Source: G965222335 sp965222335 (GTDB lineage Bacteria > Pseudomonadota > Gammaproteobacteria > Pseudomonadales > Halieaceae). Taken from it: a DNA stretch of 64,000 nucleotides. The stretch is taken from contig OZ244944.1 of NCBI GenBank assembly GCA_965222335.1, positions 2,046,001 to 2,110,000 of the forward strand, given 5' to 3'. The notes under the pieces are model-generated. The model did no database searches. It saw only the letters and a program-made list of their open reading frames with translations, and was not told the origin of the DNA. The number at the start of each line of letters is the position of its first letter. The first letter of the stretch is position 1. Positions 1-8,007 of the stretch are shown piece after piece. The position numbers were made by a program, and so were the translations under genes.

Positions 1-154
1 GCGCCGCGGCGGTGTGCGGGCAAACCGTGAGGCGCAGGGCCGGATCATCCAGTAGCGGGCGCGCGAAGGGGCAGAGGTCCATGCCCGCCACCCACTGCAA
101 CAGCCAGGCCCGGGTATGCCGCTCGGCATCGGCGGGCCTGGCCGTTGCGACCAT
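1..154 (-). CDS. DUF1415 family protein, N-terminal part only
   Basis: The reading frame starts at an ATG whose A is shared with the TGA of the upstream rubredoxin-reductase gene (TGATG overlap) and runs off the left window edge after 51 codons. The N-terminus carries an H-T-R-A-W-L segment followed by M-D-L-C-P-F-A-R-P, which resembles the conserved N-terminal block of DUF1415 proteins (W-L, then hydrophobic-L-C-P-F-A). The family has no established biochemical function. The one-base overlap implies translational coupling with the reductase. The family call rests on one short motif because the rest of the gene is outside the window. Confidence 0.7.
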   Translation of the reverse strand, partial: MVATARPADAERHTRAWLLQWVAGMDLCPFARPLLDDPALRLTVCPHTAAA

Positions 155-1524
155 CAGCCGATAATCGGCGGCAGTTCTTTCTGCAGCGCCAGTTTGGCCT
201 TGGTCGCCTCGCCGGTAAGCGCAAAGCCCAGCAGCTTGCCCTGCGGATCGCGGAATTCAGCCTGTACATTGCTGCCTTCGGCCTGGATCTGCCACTCGCC
301 GTCAGACCCTGCGGCCGGGGGCGATACCACCGTGGGGCAGGCCGGCGTCTTGATGGTCACGGGCATCGCCGGGTAGGCGACCTCGGTGGGCTCCCCGGCC
401 AGGGTCTTGCCCAGGGCGCGGGCCGCCGCCATCAGGGGCGCGACGTAAACCAGCACATGTCCGTCCACTTCGGCACAGTCTCCCAGGGCGTACACGTTGG
501 GGGCGCTGGTCTCCAACAGGCGATTGGTGACGATACCCCGGCGGGTCTCGATGCCGGAGGCCTGGGCGAGGTCGATTCGCGGGCGCACGCCCACCGCCGA
601 CACCACCAGGTCTGCGGCGATGGTCTCGCCGTTATTCAGGCTAACCACAACGCCCTGTTCTGCCCGGTTGACCTCGGTGACCAGGGGTCCGAAATGGAAG
701 GTGGCGCCCTTGGCCTCCAGGGCCGCCTGTACCGCCTTGCCGGCAGTCTCGGGCAGGAGGGTGGGCAGGCAGTGCCCCAGCGGGTCGACCACCTCGACCT
801 CGAAGCCGCCATTGAGCAGGTCATTGGTAAATTCGCAGCCGATAAGGCCACCGCCGATAATGCAGACCTTGCGCACGTCGTTCTTGGCCACCGCGGTGCG
901 AAAATCGTCGTAATCCAGCAGGTCGTTGACCGAATACACCCGCTCCAGGGCATCCCCCTGGATCGGCGGCTCGATCACCTGGGCACCCAGGGCCAGCACC
1001 AGCTTGCCATAGTGGATGACCGTCTGCGCATCACCGACCTTGATATGCTGCGCCGCTGTGTCGATGGCGCGGACTTGGGTCATGGTCCAGACGCTGGCGT
1101 GCAGCTGCTTTGCCATGGTGCCGCCGTCCTGCTGCACCAGGTCATCCGCGCTGGTGTCCTTGGTATAACCCGTCGACAGCATCGGCTTGGAGTAGGCGCG
1201 TCCGTCGTCAGAGGTAATCAGGATCAGTGGCGTCTCGCTGTCATGCTTGCGAAACTCCTTGGCCACGCCATAACCCGCCAGGCCGGTGCCGAGGATCACC
1301 ACCGGCGCGTGTACGGTATCCGCCACCGGCTCCTCATGGTGGGGCACTTCGTCAACGGGCGCCTCCTCCAGCAGCTCGAAATCTTCCTTGCCCACGCCGC
1401 AGTCGGGGCAGAGCCAGTCTTCCGGCACATCCTCCCAGCGAGTCCCCGGGGCGATGCCGTCATCCGGCCAGCCCTCTTTCTCGTCGTAGATCAGACCGCA
1501 GACAATACATTCCCACTTACTCAT
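154..1524 (-). CDS. Rubredoxin fused to NAD(P)H-dependent rubredoxin reductase (FAD)
   Basis: A 456-residue two-domain redox protein. Residues 1-54 are a rubredoxin with the iron ligands Cys6, Cys9, Cys39 and Cys42 in CxxCG and CPxCG motifs. After an acidic linker, a pyridine-nucleotide disulfide oxidoreductase-type flavoprotein begins with the FAD-binding LGTGLAG loop (about 78-84), has a second Rossmann loop IIGGGLIG for NAD(P)H, and a late ALGDCAE motif that contacts FAD. The likely job is to pass electrons from NAD(P)H through FAD to iron, and on to an alkane hydroxylase or an oxygen/peroxide-reducing partner. The ATG at 1524 was chosen because it begins the rubredoxin fold and has a purine-rich AGAGAAGAGAG upstream; an upstream in-frame start would add 24 unrelated residues. 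In many bacteria the two parts are separate proteins. The acceptor is not identifiable here. Confidence 0.9.
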   Translation of the reverse strand: MSKWECIVCGLIYDEKEGWPDDGIAPGTRWEDVPEDWLCPDCGVGKEDFELLEEAPVDEVPHHEEPVADTVHAPVVILGTGLAGYGVAKEFRKHDSETPLILITSDDGRAYSKPMLSTGYTKDTSADDLVQQDGGTMAKQLHASVWTMTQVRAIDTAAQHIKVGDAQTVIHYGKLVLALGAQVIEPPIQGDALERVYSVNDLLDYDDFRTAVAKNDVRKVCIIGGGLIGCEFTNDLLNGGFEVEVVDPLGHCLPTLLPETAGKAVQAALEAKGATFHFGPLVTEVNRAEQGVVVSLNNGETIAADLVVSAVGVRPRIDLAQASGIETRRGIVTNRLLETSAPNVYALGDCAEVDGHVLVYVAPLMAAARALGKTLAGEPTEVAYPAMPVTIKTPACPTVVSPPAAGSDGEWQIQAEGSNVQAEFRDPQGKLLGFALTGEATKAKLALQKELPPIIG

Positions 1525-1604
1525 ACTGACAACTCTCTTCTCTGTGCCGGACACCGGCATATCGGGCGGGGGCGCCACCGGGGTCGTTGAAATCAAGAGG
1601 CAAC

Positions 1605-1632
1605 ACTATAGGGTTGTGTGAAAATTGTGCAA
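1605..1632 (-). promoter_or_regulatory. Putative sigma-70 promoter of the rubredoxin-reductase gene
   Basis: On the minus strand a TTGCAC -35 hexamer (1632-1627) is separated by 16 bases from a TATAGT -10 hexamer (1610-1605). It sits about 80 bases upstream of the ATG at 1524, and no other gene lies between. Seen in sequence; activity is inferred. Confidence 0.55.
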
Positions 1633-1749
1633 GCGTGCAGCACGGGGCGGGAGCGCCGCGCGGTTGCGTAATGTTGACCACCGGGCACTCAATCGCGGCA
1701 CCGGACGCGACCGGGTTTTGTCCACCGTGCCCTTGCGCGCTGCCTGCGC

Positions 1750-2421
1750 ATGCCGCATCCTCGCCCTGCACCTGCCCGCGACCAGGGGATCCTGAGCTTG
1801 TCCGATAACCGCGCGTCAACGACTGCCGAACCGAGCTGGCAGCCGCTGCACCACTATTCCTCCATGTCCCTGCCGCGGCGCGACCGCGCCTGGCTGCTGG
1901 ACGACGGCTCCCTCACCGCGCGCCTGATGGCCACCCACCCCGGAACCTTTCGGGTGCAGCGCCTGTTCCAGGGCTGGACCACGCCCGGCGCGTCCGAACG
2001 GCGGGCGCTGGCTATCCCACCGCGGCAGCGCGCCCTGGTGCGGGAGGTCGTGCTGCTGGTAAATGACGTGCCCCTGGTGTTTGCCCGCAGCGTTTTCCCC
2101 GTATCCAGTTTGACCGGGCGCCTGCGGCACCTGCGGCACCTGCGCAACCGCGCCCTGGGGGCAATCCTGTTCCGCTTTCCGGGCATGCACCGCAGCCCTT
2201 TCGAGCTGGCGCGAATCCCCGGCGACCACCCCTGCCTCCCGTCCGCCCTGCACCAGGACAGGCCAGCCTGGGGACGCCGCTCCTGCTTCGAGATTGACGG
2301 CCGGCGGCTGCTGGTCAGCGAGGTGTTCCTGCAGCACTTTCGCCCCTGGTCAGCGGTGTTACCGGTGCACCGCAGCCAGCGTGGCAAGGTCAGCGCTGCA
2401 ATCCCGCGCGCGAAGCAGTAA
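1750..2421 (+). CDS. ubiC: Chorismate--pyruvate lyase UbiC
   Basis: Cleaves chorismate to 4-hydroxybenzoate and pyruvate, the first committed step of ubiquinone synthesis. The family-like parts are the W-L-L-D-D-G-S-L-T segment, the R-E-V-V-L-L core, F-A-R-S-V-F-P-V-S-S-L-T-G, the L-G-A-I-L-F strand, and the W-G-R-R-S-C-F segment near the C-terminus. It lies 45 bases upstream of ubiA, whose enzyme uses its product. The start is uncertain: the ATG at 1750 has no ribosome-binding site and adds a Pro/Arg-rich lead, while TTG at 1798 has AGGGGA a few bases upstream and gives a length nearer the usual 165-200 residues. Either start leaves the catalytic domain intact. Confidence 0.88.
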   Translation: MPHPRPAPARDQGILSLSDNRASTTAEPSWQPLHHYSSMSLPRRDRAWLLDDGSLTARLMATHPGTFRVQRLFQGWTTPGASERRALAIPPRQRALVREVVLLVNDVPLVFARSVFPVSSLTGRLRHLRHLRNRALGAILFRFPGMHRSPFELARIPGDHPCLPSALHQDRPAWGRRSCFEIDGRRLLVSEVFLQHFRPWSAVLPVHRSQRGKVSAAIPRAKQ

Positions 2422-2466
2422 GCTTGCGGGACCTGAAGCCACGGCGTTACCCGCGCACTGCAAACC

Positions 2467-3342
2467 ATGTTGATCCAGGCCAAGCCCCGCGACCTGCTAT
2501 TACTGATTCGCTTTGACAAGCCCATCGGCACCCTGCTGCTGCTGTGGCCGACCCTGTGGGCGCTGTGGGTCGCCGCACAGGGCCTGCCCGACCCCGGCGT
2601 GCTGCTGATCTTTATCGCCGGCACCTTCCTGATGCGCTCGGCGGGCTGCATCGTCAACGATCTCGCCGATCGCAACCTGGACGGCGGCGTCCTGCGCACC
2701 GACGCCCGGCCCCTGGTCACCGGCGCGGTCACGGTACCCGAGGCGATAACACTGTGCCTGCTGCTGTGCCTGGCGGCCTTCGCCCTGGTCCTCATGACCA
2801 ACACCCTCACAGTACTCCTGTCCCTGGCGGCGGTTGGCCTGACCGCGACCTACCCCTTTATGAAGCGCTACACCCACTGGCCCCAGCTGGTCCTGGGTGC
2901 GGCCTTCTCCTGGAGTATTCCCATGGCCTTTGCCGCGCAGCGGGGGGAGCTGCCCCCGGCGCTGTGGTGGTTCTTTGCCGCCAATCTGCTGTGGACGGTG
3001 GTGTTCGACACCCAGTACGCCATGGTCGATCGCGATGATGATCTCAAGGTCGGGATCAAGTCCACGGCGGTGCTGTTTGGCCGCTGGGACCGGGTGATGA
3101 TCGGCCTGCTGCAGCTCGCCTGTCTCGCCTCCCTGTTTGCCGCCGGGCAGGCCTTTGGCCTGGGGCTCAGCTACTGGATCGCGCTGCTGGTTGTTACCGC
3201 CCTGTTCGCCTACCACCAGTGGCTGATCCGGGGGCGCGAGCGGGACGCCTGTTTTCGCGCCTTCCTGCATAACCAGTGGGTGGGCGCCGCCGTGTTCGTC
3301 GGTATCGCCCTGCACTACTCAGCGGGTATCCAGGGGGCATGA
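2467..3342 (+). CDS. ubiA: 4-hydroxybenzoate polyprenyltransferase UbiA
   Basis: A 291-residue integral membrane prenyltransferase that attaches a polyprenyl chain to 4-hydroxybenzoate. It has the first Asp-rich motif N-D-L-A-D-R-N-L-D (about residue 64), then R-T-D-A-R-P-L, and a second motif D-T-Q-Y-A-M-V-D-R-D-D-D near residue 180; both bind Mg-diphosphate in the family. Multiple hydrophobic segments are evident and the length is normal. It follows ubiC directly, and its TGA overlaps the ATG of the next gene, so the three genes probably form one transcript. Confidence 0.95.
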   Translation: MLIQAKPRDLLLLIRFDKPIGTLLLLWPTLWALWVAAQGLPDPGVLLIFIAGTFLMRSAGCIVNDLADRNLDGGVLRTDARPLVTGAVTVPEAITLCLLLCLAAFALVLMTNTLTVLLSLAAVGLTATYPFMKRYTHWPQLVLGAAFSWSIPMAFAAQRGELPPALWWFFAANLLWTVVFDTQYAMVDRDDDLKVGIKSTAVLFGRWDRVMIGLLQLACLASLFAAGQAFGLGLSYWIALLVVTALFAYHQWLIRGRERDACFRAFLHNQWVGAAVFVGIALHYSAGIQGA

Positions 3343-4493
3343 CGCAGGCATCAGCGTACCGGGTCGAATTCATCACCAGCCTGGACCAGGTCGACCCCAT
3401 GGCCTGGGAGGCGGTGACGGGGACCGACTACCCCTTCCTGCGCCACGCCTTCCTGCAGGGGCTGGAGCGCAGCGGCTGCACCACGCCCGAATCCGGCTGG
3501 CAGCCCTGCCACGCCCTGCTGCGTGAAGGCGACGACCTGCGCGCGGTGCTGCCCCTGTTCCTGAAATCCCACTCCTATGGCGAGTACGTATTTGACTGGG
3601 CCTGGGCGGATGCCTGGCAGCGCATGGGGCTCACCTACTACCCCAAACTGCTGTCGGCGATACCCTTTACCCCGGCCACCGGGCCGCGCCTGTGCTGCGC
3701 ACCGGGACTGGATGCAGCAGAGGCATGGCCCCTCGTCCTGCAGGGAATCCAGCAGCTGGCAAAGCAGAAGCAGATCTCCTCCTGGCACCTGCTGTTCCCG
3801 CAGCGGGAGGTCAGTGAACACCTGCTGCAGCTGGGCCTTCCCCAGCGTATCGCGGTCCAGTTTCACTGGCTGAATCGCGACTACGGCTGCTTCGACGACT
3901 TCCTGGGGGAATTCAGCAGCCGCAAACGCAAGAATCTGCGCCGCGAGCGCAAGCGCATCGCGGAGCAGGGTCTGACCCTGCAGCGCCTGCAGGGGAGCGA
4001 GATCAGCCCCGCCCGATGGGAGCAATTCCACCGCTTTTACCAACTGACCTACGCCAAGCGCAGTGGCCACGGTGGCTACCTGACCCGGGAGTTTTTTACC
4101 GAGGTTGCGCCCGACCTGGGCGAGCAGGTCATGATGGTGGTGGCGGAACATGGGGGCCACGCGGTGGCGGCAGCACTCTACTTTCGCTCTGCTGACACCC
4201 TGTTCGGGCGCTACTGGGGCTGCGAGCAGGAGTTTGACTGCCTGCACTTCGAGGCCTGCTACTACCAGGGTATCGAGTACTGCATTGAGCAGGGGCTCAG
4301 CCGCTTCGACCCGGGCGCCCAGGGAGAACACAAGATTCAGCGCGGTTTTACCCCGGTGTTGACCTACTCCAACCACTGGGTCGCCGCGCCGGAACTGGCC
4401 GATGCGGTAGCGGATTTCACCCGGCGGGAGGCACTGCAGGTGCAGCACTACCGGGAAGAGGCCGCAACACTACTTCCCTTCAAGCGAGATTAG
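3339..4493 (+). CDS. GNAT-fold protein (peptidogalycan-biosynthesis / DUF482-like)
   Basis: A 384-residue protein resembling the large two-lobed GNAT family annotated as peptidogalycan-biosynthesis or DUF482 proteins, related in fold to FemABX aminoacyl transferases. Typical elements are an L-P-L-F-L-K-S-H-S-Y-G-E-Y-V-F-D-W-A-W block near residue 70, an S-S-R-K-R-K-N-L-R-R-E-R-K basic stretch in the middle, and a C-terminal S-R-F-D-P-G-A-Q-G-E-H-K-I-Q-R-G-F segment. Substrate is unknown. The ATG at 3339 overlaps the ubiA stop (ATGA) and has a GGGGG-rich ribosome-binding site, so an upstream start inside ubiA was rejected. It converges with the next gene, overlapping its stop by four bases. 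Confidence 0.85.
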   Translation: MTQASAYRVEFITSLDQVDPMAWEAVTGTDYPFLRHAFLQGLERSGCTTPESGWQPCHALLREGDDLRAVLPLFLKSHSYGEYVFDWAWADAWQRMGLTYYPKLLSAIPFTPATGPRLCCAPGLDAAEAWPLVLQGIQQLAKQKQISSWHLLFPQREVSEHLLQLGLPQRIAVQFHWLNRDYGCFDDFLGEFSSRKRKNLRRERKRIAEQGLTLQRLQGSEISPARWEQFHRFYQLTYAKRSGHGGYLTREFFTEVAPDLGEQVMMVVAEHGGHAVAAALYFRSADTLFGRYWGCEQEFDCLHFEACYYQGIEYCIEQGLSRFDPGAQGEHKIQRGFTPVLTYSNHWVAAPELADAVADFTRREALQVQHYREEAATLLPFKRD

Positions 4494-5095
4494 TGTGCCT
4501 GGTCCCGCCGCCAGGCGAGCAGGCGATTGTTGGCGGGCATCGCGATATCCTCAAGCAAATTGAAGCCGGCCGCTTGCGCCAGCGCATCGACCGCCTCGAA
4601 ATCGCGGATGCCGCTGAGGGGGTCCCGCTGGCGCAGCCAGTCATCGAACCCGGCATTGCTGTCACTGGTGTACTGGCCGACGTAGTTGAAGGGGCCATAG
4701 ACACACAGGATGGTGCCGGGACCGGCCCTGTGGCCAAGCTCGGCAAAGCACTGTTCCACCGCGGCGAAAGGCATGATGTGCAGGCTGTTGGCCGTAAACA
4801 CGCCATCGGGCACCTGCAGCGGCCAGGGACGCTGGCACACATCCAGGGCCAGCGGCGGCAGCAGATTGTCACCCGCGTATTCGGCGCAGCGCGGCGCCAG
4901 GCCCGGCAGCGCCGCATGCAGGTCGGTGGGCTGCCAGGTCAGGTCCGGCAGGTGGCCGGCAAACCAGGTCGCATGCTGGCCGGTGCCACTGCCGATTTCC
5001 AGCACCTGGCGAACATCGGCGAACAGGCGACGCAGCTCGGCGAGAATTGGCGCCTTGTTGTTCTCGCAGGCCTGGGAAAAGGGTAGCGGGTCCAT
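4490..5095 (-). CDS. DUF938 family SAM-dependent methyltransferase-like protein
   Basis: A 201-residue protein with a class I SAM-binding motif V-L-E-I-G-S-G-T-G-Q-H near the N-terminus and the family blocks F-S-Q-A-C-E-N-N-K-x-P-I-L, N-S-L-H-I-M-P-F and C-V-Y-G-P-F-N-Y-x-G. These match DUF938 proteins, whose substrate is not established. The ATG at 5095 lies one base after the stop of the upstream monooxygenase gene; an upstream start would overlap that gene by 26 bases. It is the last gene of the yaaA-monooxygenase-DUF938 unit. Confidence 0.88.
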   Translation of the reverse strand: MDPLPFSQACENNKAPILAELRRLFADVRQVLEIGSGTGQHATWFAGHLPDLTWQPTDLHAALPGLAPRCAEYAGDNLLPPLALDVCQRPWPLQVPDGVFTANSLHIMPFAAVEQCFAELGHRAGPGTILCVYGPFNYVGQYTSDSNAGFDDWLRQRDPLSGIRDFEAVDALAQAAGFNLLEDIAMPANNRLLAWRRDQAH

Positions 5096-5096
5096 C

Positions 5097-6584
5097 TCAG
5101 CCGCGCATCTCGAAGTCGGCAAACTCGGGAGAGCGCATATGCCACCAGTAATTGAGGGTGGAATGGGGCCAGTTGTTCACCACCTTGCCCGCCGCGTTCT
5201 TGTACCAGCTGTCACAGTTTGCCACCCACACGGTCTTGTCCAGTTCCGCCTGGATGTAGCGGTTGTAGGCGGCCATCACGTCCTCGCGCACCGCCAGTGA
5301 CTTCAGACCGTGTTGCAGCAGCTTTTCAATACAGTCCAGGGCGTAGTTCACCTGCCGCTCGACCATGAAGATAATGGAGTTGCTGCCGAGGTTGGTGTTG
5401 GGGCCGTAGAGCATGAAGAAATTGGGGAAGCCCGCCACGCAGACGCCGCGATAGGCCTCGGCGCCATCGGCCCAGGCATCTTCCAGGCGACGACCATCCC
5501 GGCCGGTAAACGTGACCCCGGCCAGCAGGTCCGAGGCGTGGAAGCCGGTGCCGTAAATCACCACATCAACTTCGCGGGCAATACCGTCGGCGGTGACCAC
5601 GCCCGTGGCGTCCATGCCCTGGATCGGCGACGTCACCAGCTCCACATTGTCGCGGTTGAAAGCCTGGTAGTAGTCGTCGGAGATCAGGATGCGTTTACAG
5701 CCGATCGGGTAATCGGGGGTCAGGGCCGCACGCACGGCGGGGTCCCGGACTTCTTCCTCACGGTAGCTGTCACACCAGTGCCGCCACAGGGGTCGCAGCA
5801 GGCGACTATTGCGCAGCACCGGGTAGAACAGCGCCTCGCCCCGCAGGTAGACCGCGGCTCGGTACAGCTTCTGCAGCCAGGGCCAGCGGGCGAAGCGTCG
5901 CTTCTCCGCATCAGTGTAGGCTCGGTCGTCGCGCCGTATCACCCAGTTGGCGCTGCGCTGGTACACGGTCAGCTGGCTGGCCTGCCTGGCGACATGGGGA
6001 ATGAACTGCAGCGCGCTGGCGGCATTGCCGATCACCGCCACCCGTTTGCCGCCGAGGTCCAGGTCGTGATTCCAGCGCGCGGAATGAAAGCTTTCCCCCC
6101 GAAACTGTTCCGCGCCCGTGAACCGGGGGATATGCGGCAGGTTGAGCTGGCCGAGGCCGCTGACCAGGGCGCGCGCCGACAGGGTCTCACCACTGGCGAG
6201 TTCCACGCGCCACAGCCCCGCTTCGGCATCGAACGTGGCCGCCCGCACCGCGGTGGACAGGCGCATGCGTTCGCGCAGGCCATATTTCTCGGCGCAATGC
6301 TCAAAGTAGGCCTTGATCTCGTGGTGGGGGGAGAACTTCCGCGACCAGTTGGGGTTGGGCTCGAAGGAGTAGCTGTACAGCACCGAGGGCACATCGCAGC
6401 AGGCACCCGGGTAGCTGTTGTCGTGCCAGGTGCCGCCGATGCCCGCTGACTTTTCCAGGATCAGGAAATCATCGATGCCGCGCTCGCGCAGCCCGATACC
6501 CATGCACAGGCCGGACATGCCGGCCCCGATGATGATTACGCTGAGGTTTTCCGCGGATGACCCCGGGCTGACGTCGGCACTCAC
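5097..6584 (-). CDS. Flavin-containing monooxygenase, Baeyer-Villiger type
   Basis: A 495-residue flavoprotein. The N-terminal FAD-binding loop is I-I-I-G-A-G-M-S-G-L, followed by G-G-T-W and Y-P-G-A-C-C-D-V-P, typical of class B monooxygenases. The Baeyer-Villiger fingerprint FxGxxxHxxxW is present as F-R-G-E-S-F-H-S-A-R-W, and a second nucleotide-binding segment V-A-V-I-G-N-A-A-S-A follows. Such enzymes use NADPH and oxygen to insert oxygen next to ketones or to oxidise heteroatoms; the substrate cannot be told from sequence. Its start overlaps the yaaA stop (ATGA) and its stop is one base from the next ATG, so it is translationally coupled on both sides. Confidence 0.92.
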   Translation of the reverse strand: MSADVSPGSSAENLSVIIIGAGMSGLCMGIGLRERGIDDFLILEKSAGIGGTWHDNSYPGACCDVPSVLYSYSFEPNPNWSRKFSPHHEIKAYFEHCAEKYGLRERMRLSTAVRAATFDAEAGLWRVELASGETLSARALVSGLGQLNLPHIPRFTGAEQFRGESFHSARWNHDLDLGGKRVAVIGNAASALQFIPHVARQASQLTVYQRSANWVIRRDDRAYTDAEKRRFARWPWLQKLYRAAVYLRGEALFYPVLRNSRLLRPLWRHWCDSYREEEVRDPAVRAALTPDYPIGCKRILISDDYYQAFNRDNVELVTSPIQGMDATGVVTADGIAREVDVVIYGTGFHASDLLAGVTFTGRDGRRLEDAWADGAEAYRGVCVAGFPNFFMLYGPNTNLGSNSIIFMVERQVNYALDCIEKLLQHGLKSLAVREDVMAAYNRYIQAELDKTVWVANCDSWYKNAAGKVVNNWPHSTLNYWWHMRSPEFADFEMRG

Positions 6585-7369
6585 GCGCGGCTCACCGGTG
6601 GCTCGTCCCGGGTAAACACCAGCTCCCGGGCGCTGGACTCGGCGGCATTGTAGCGGTAGCCGCCAACGCGGTAACGCTTCAGGCCCGCGGGGTCGTTGAG
6701 GCCTTTCTCGATGATGTAGCGCGCCATCTGTCCCCGGGCTTTCTTGGCATAGAAGCTGACGACCTTGTACTTGCCGCCCTTGAGGTCCTTGAATACGGGC
6801 GTGACCACTTCCGCTTCCAGTTGCGGCGACTTCACTGCCCGGAAATATTCGTTGGAGGCCAGGTTGACCAGTACCGGGCTGCCGCTGCGGGGCAACTGCT
6901 TGTTCAGCGCGCGGGTGAGTTCATCTCCCCAGAACTCGTACAGGTTCGCACCGCCCCGGTTGGCAAACTTGAGGCCCATTTCCAGACGGTAGGGCTGCAT
7001 CAGGTCAAGTGGACGCAGCAGGCCGTAAAGTCCGGACAGAATGCGCAGGTGTTGCTGGGCAAAGGCGAGCTGCTCACTGTCCAGGCTGTCCGCGTCGAGC
7101 CCGGTATACACATCACCGCGGAAGGCGTGTACGGCCTGCTTGGCATTGGCAGGCGCAAAGGGGGTGGACCAGTTCATAAAGCGCTGATGATTCAGGTTCG
7201 CGATATCCTCGCTGACGCCCATCAACTCGCGAATGTCCTCGGGCGCCATCGCGCGCGCATCCTCAACCAGTTCCGCGGCCCTGTCCAGGAACTGGGGCTG
7301 GGTATGCCGCCTGATGGGCGGCGGTGTGTCGAAGTCCAGCGTTTTCGCCGGGGATATCACTGTCAGCAT
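6581..7369 (-). CDS. yaaA: Peroxide stress protein YaaA (UPF0246)
   Basis: A 262-residue protein starting M-L-T-V-I-S-P-A-K-T-L-D-F, the diagnostic N-terminus of the YaaA family. Conserved blocks such as G-D-V-Y-T-G-L-D-A, G-L-Y-G-L-L-R-P-L-D-L-M-Q-P-Y-R-L-E-M-G and Y-A-K-K-A-R-G-Q-M-A-R-Y are all present. In E. coli YaaA limits free iron and hydroxyl-radical damage during peroxide stress. Here it heads a three-gene minus-strand unit. The stop overlaps the monooxygenase start by four bases. Confidence 0.95.
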   Translation of the reverse strand: MLTVISPAKTLDFDTPPPIRRHTQPQFLDRAAELVEDARAMAPEDIRELMGVSEDIANLNHQRFMNWSTPFAPANAKQAVHAFRGDVYTGLDADSLDSEQLAFAQQHLRILSGLYGLLRPLDLMQPYRLEMGLKFANRGGANLYEFWGDELTRALNKQLPRSGSPVLVNLASNEYFRAVKSPQLEAEVVTPVFKDLKGGKYKVVSFYAKKARGQMARYIIEKGLNDPAGLKRYRVGGYRYNAAESSARELVFTRDEPPVSRA

Positions 7370-7402
7370 ATTGGTTTACCGAGAATAAGGAGGAAATCCA
7401 GG

Positions 7403-7431
7403 GACTTTCACTTGCAACAGGCGGCTATGAT
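7403..7431 (+). promoter_or_regulatory. Possible promoter of the TRAP permease genes
   Basis: A good TATGAT -10 hexamer (7426-7431) lies about 65 bases upstream of the dctQ-like ATG in the yaaA/dctQ divergent gap. The -35 position (7403-7408) is poor, so this is a tentative call. Confidence 0.3.
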
Positions 7432-7494
7432 ACTCTGCGCCCCGACCATTGCAAAAGCCGCGGAAGACCTCTAATAAATGCCCCGACTCTAAAA

Positions 7495-8007
7495 ATGCCC
7501 CGACTCCAGGCGCTGGTTCAGACCATAGACGCGTTTACATCGGGCACCGGCCGCGCGCTTTCGTGGCTCGTGCTGGCCATGGCTCTGCTCACCGCGGCCG
7601 TCGTGGTCCTGCGCTATGGCCTGAACATCGGTTCCATCGCCATGCAGGAAGCCATCACCTACCTGCACGGCACGCTGTTCATGCTCGGCGCGGCCTACAC
7701 CCTGCGCTATGACGGACACGTCCGGGTGGATATTTTTTACCGCCGCTTCAGCCCCCGCACCCGCGCCTGGATCAACGCCCTCGGCGGCCTGGTCTTCCTG
7801 CTGCCCCTGTGTGCCTTCATCGGCGGCATCAGCTGGCATTACGTAACGGAGTCCTGGGCGATTCGCGAAACCTCCCCGGAGCCAGGCGGCATTCCCGCGG
7901 TATTCCTGCTGAAAACCCTGCTGCCGCTGATGGCGGCGCAGCTGTTCCTGCAGGGGCTGGCGGAAACCCTGCGCAACGCCCTCTTCCTGATTGAGGACGA
8001 GGCATGA
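7495..8007 (+). CDS. dctQ: TRAP transporter small permease (DctQ type)
   Basis: A 170-residue membrane protein with about four hydrophobic segments (near 18-40, 48-70, 90-112 and 130-155) and the conserved M-Q-E-x-x-x-Y-L-H-G-T-L-F-M-L-G-A-A-Y-T-L and V-R-V-D-I-F-Y-R-R-F motifs of DctQ subunits. It forms the membrane complex of a tripartite ATP-independent periplasmic transporter with the adjacent DctM. The ATG at 7495 begins a sensible first helix; upstream in-frame sequence is not membrane-like. The stop overlaps the next ATG (ATGA). Confidence 0.92.
   Translation: MPRLQALVQTIDAFTSGTGRALSWLVLAMALLTAAVVVLRYGLNIGSIAMQEAITYLHGTLFMLGAAYTLRYDGHVRVDIFYRRFSPRTRAWINALGGLVFLLPLCAFIGGISWHYVTESWAIRETSPEPGGIPAVFLLKTLLPLMAAQLFLQGLAETLRNALFLIEDEA

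Noticed and set aside
145..1590. Long plus-strand open frame antisense to the rubredoxin-reductase gene
   Set aside because: The minus-strand frame has clear rubredoxin and FAD motifs; the plus frame is a compositional shadow without family features.
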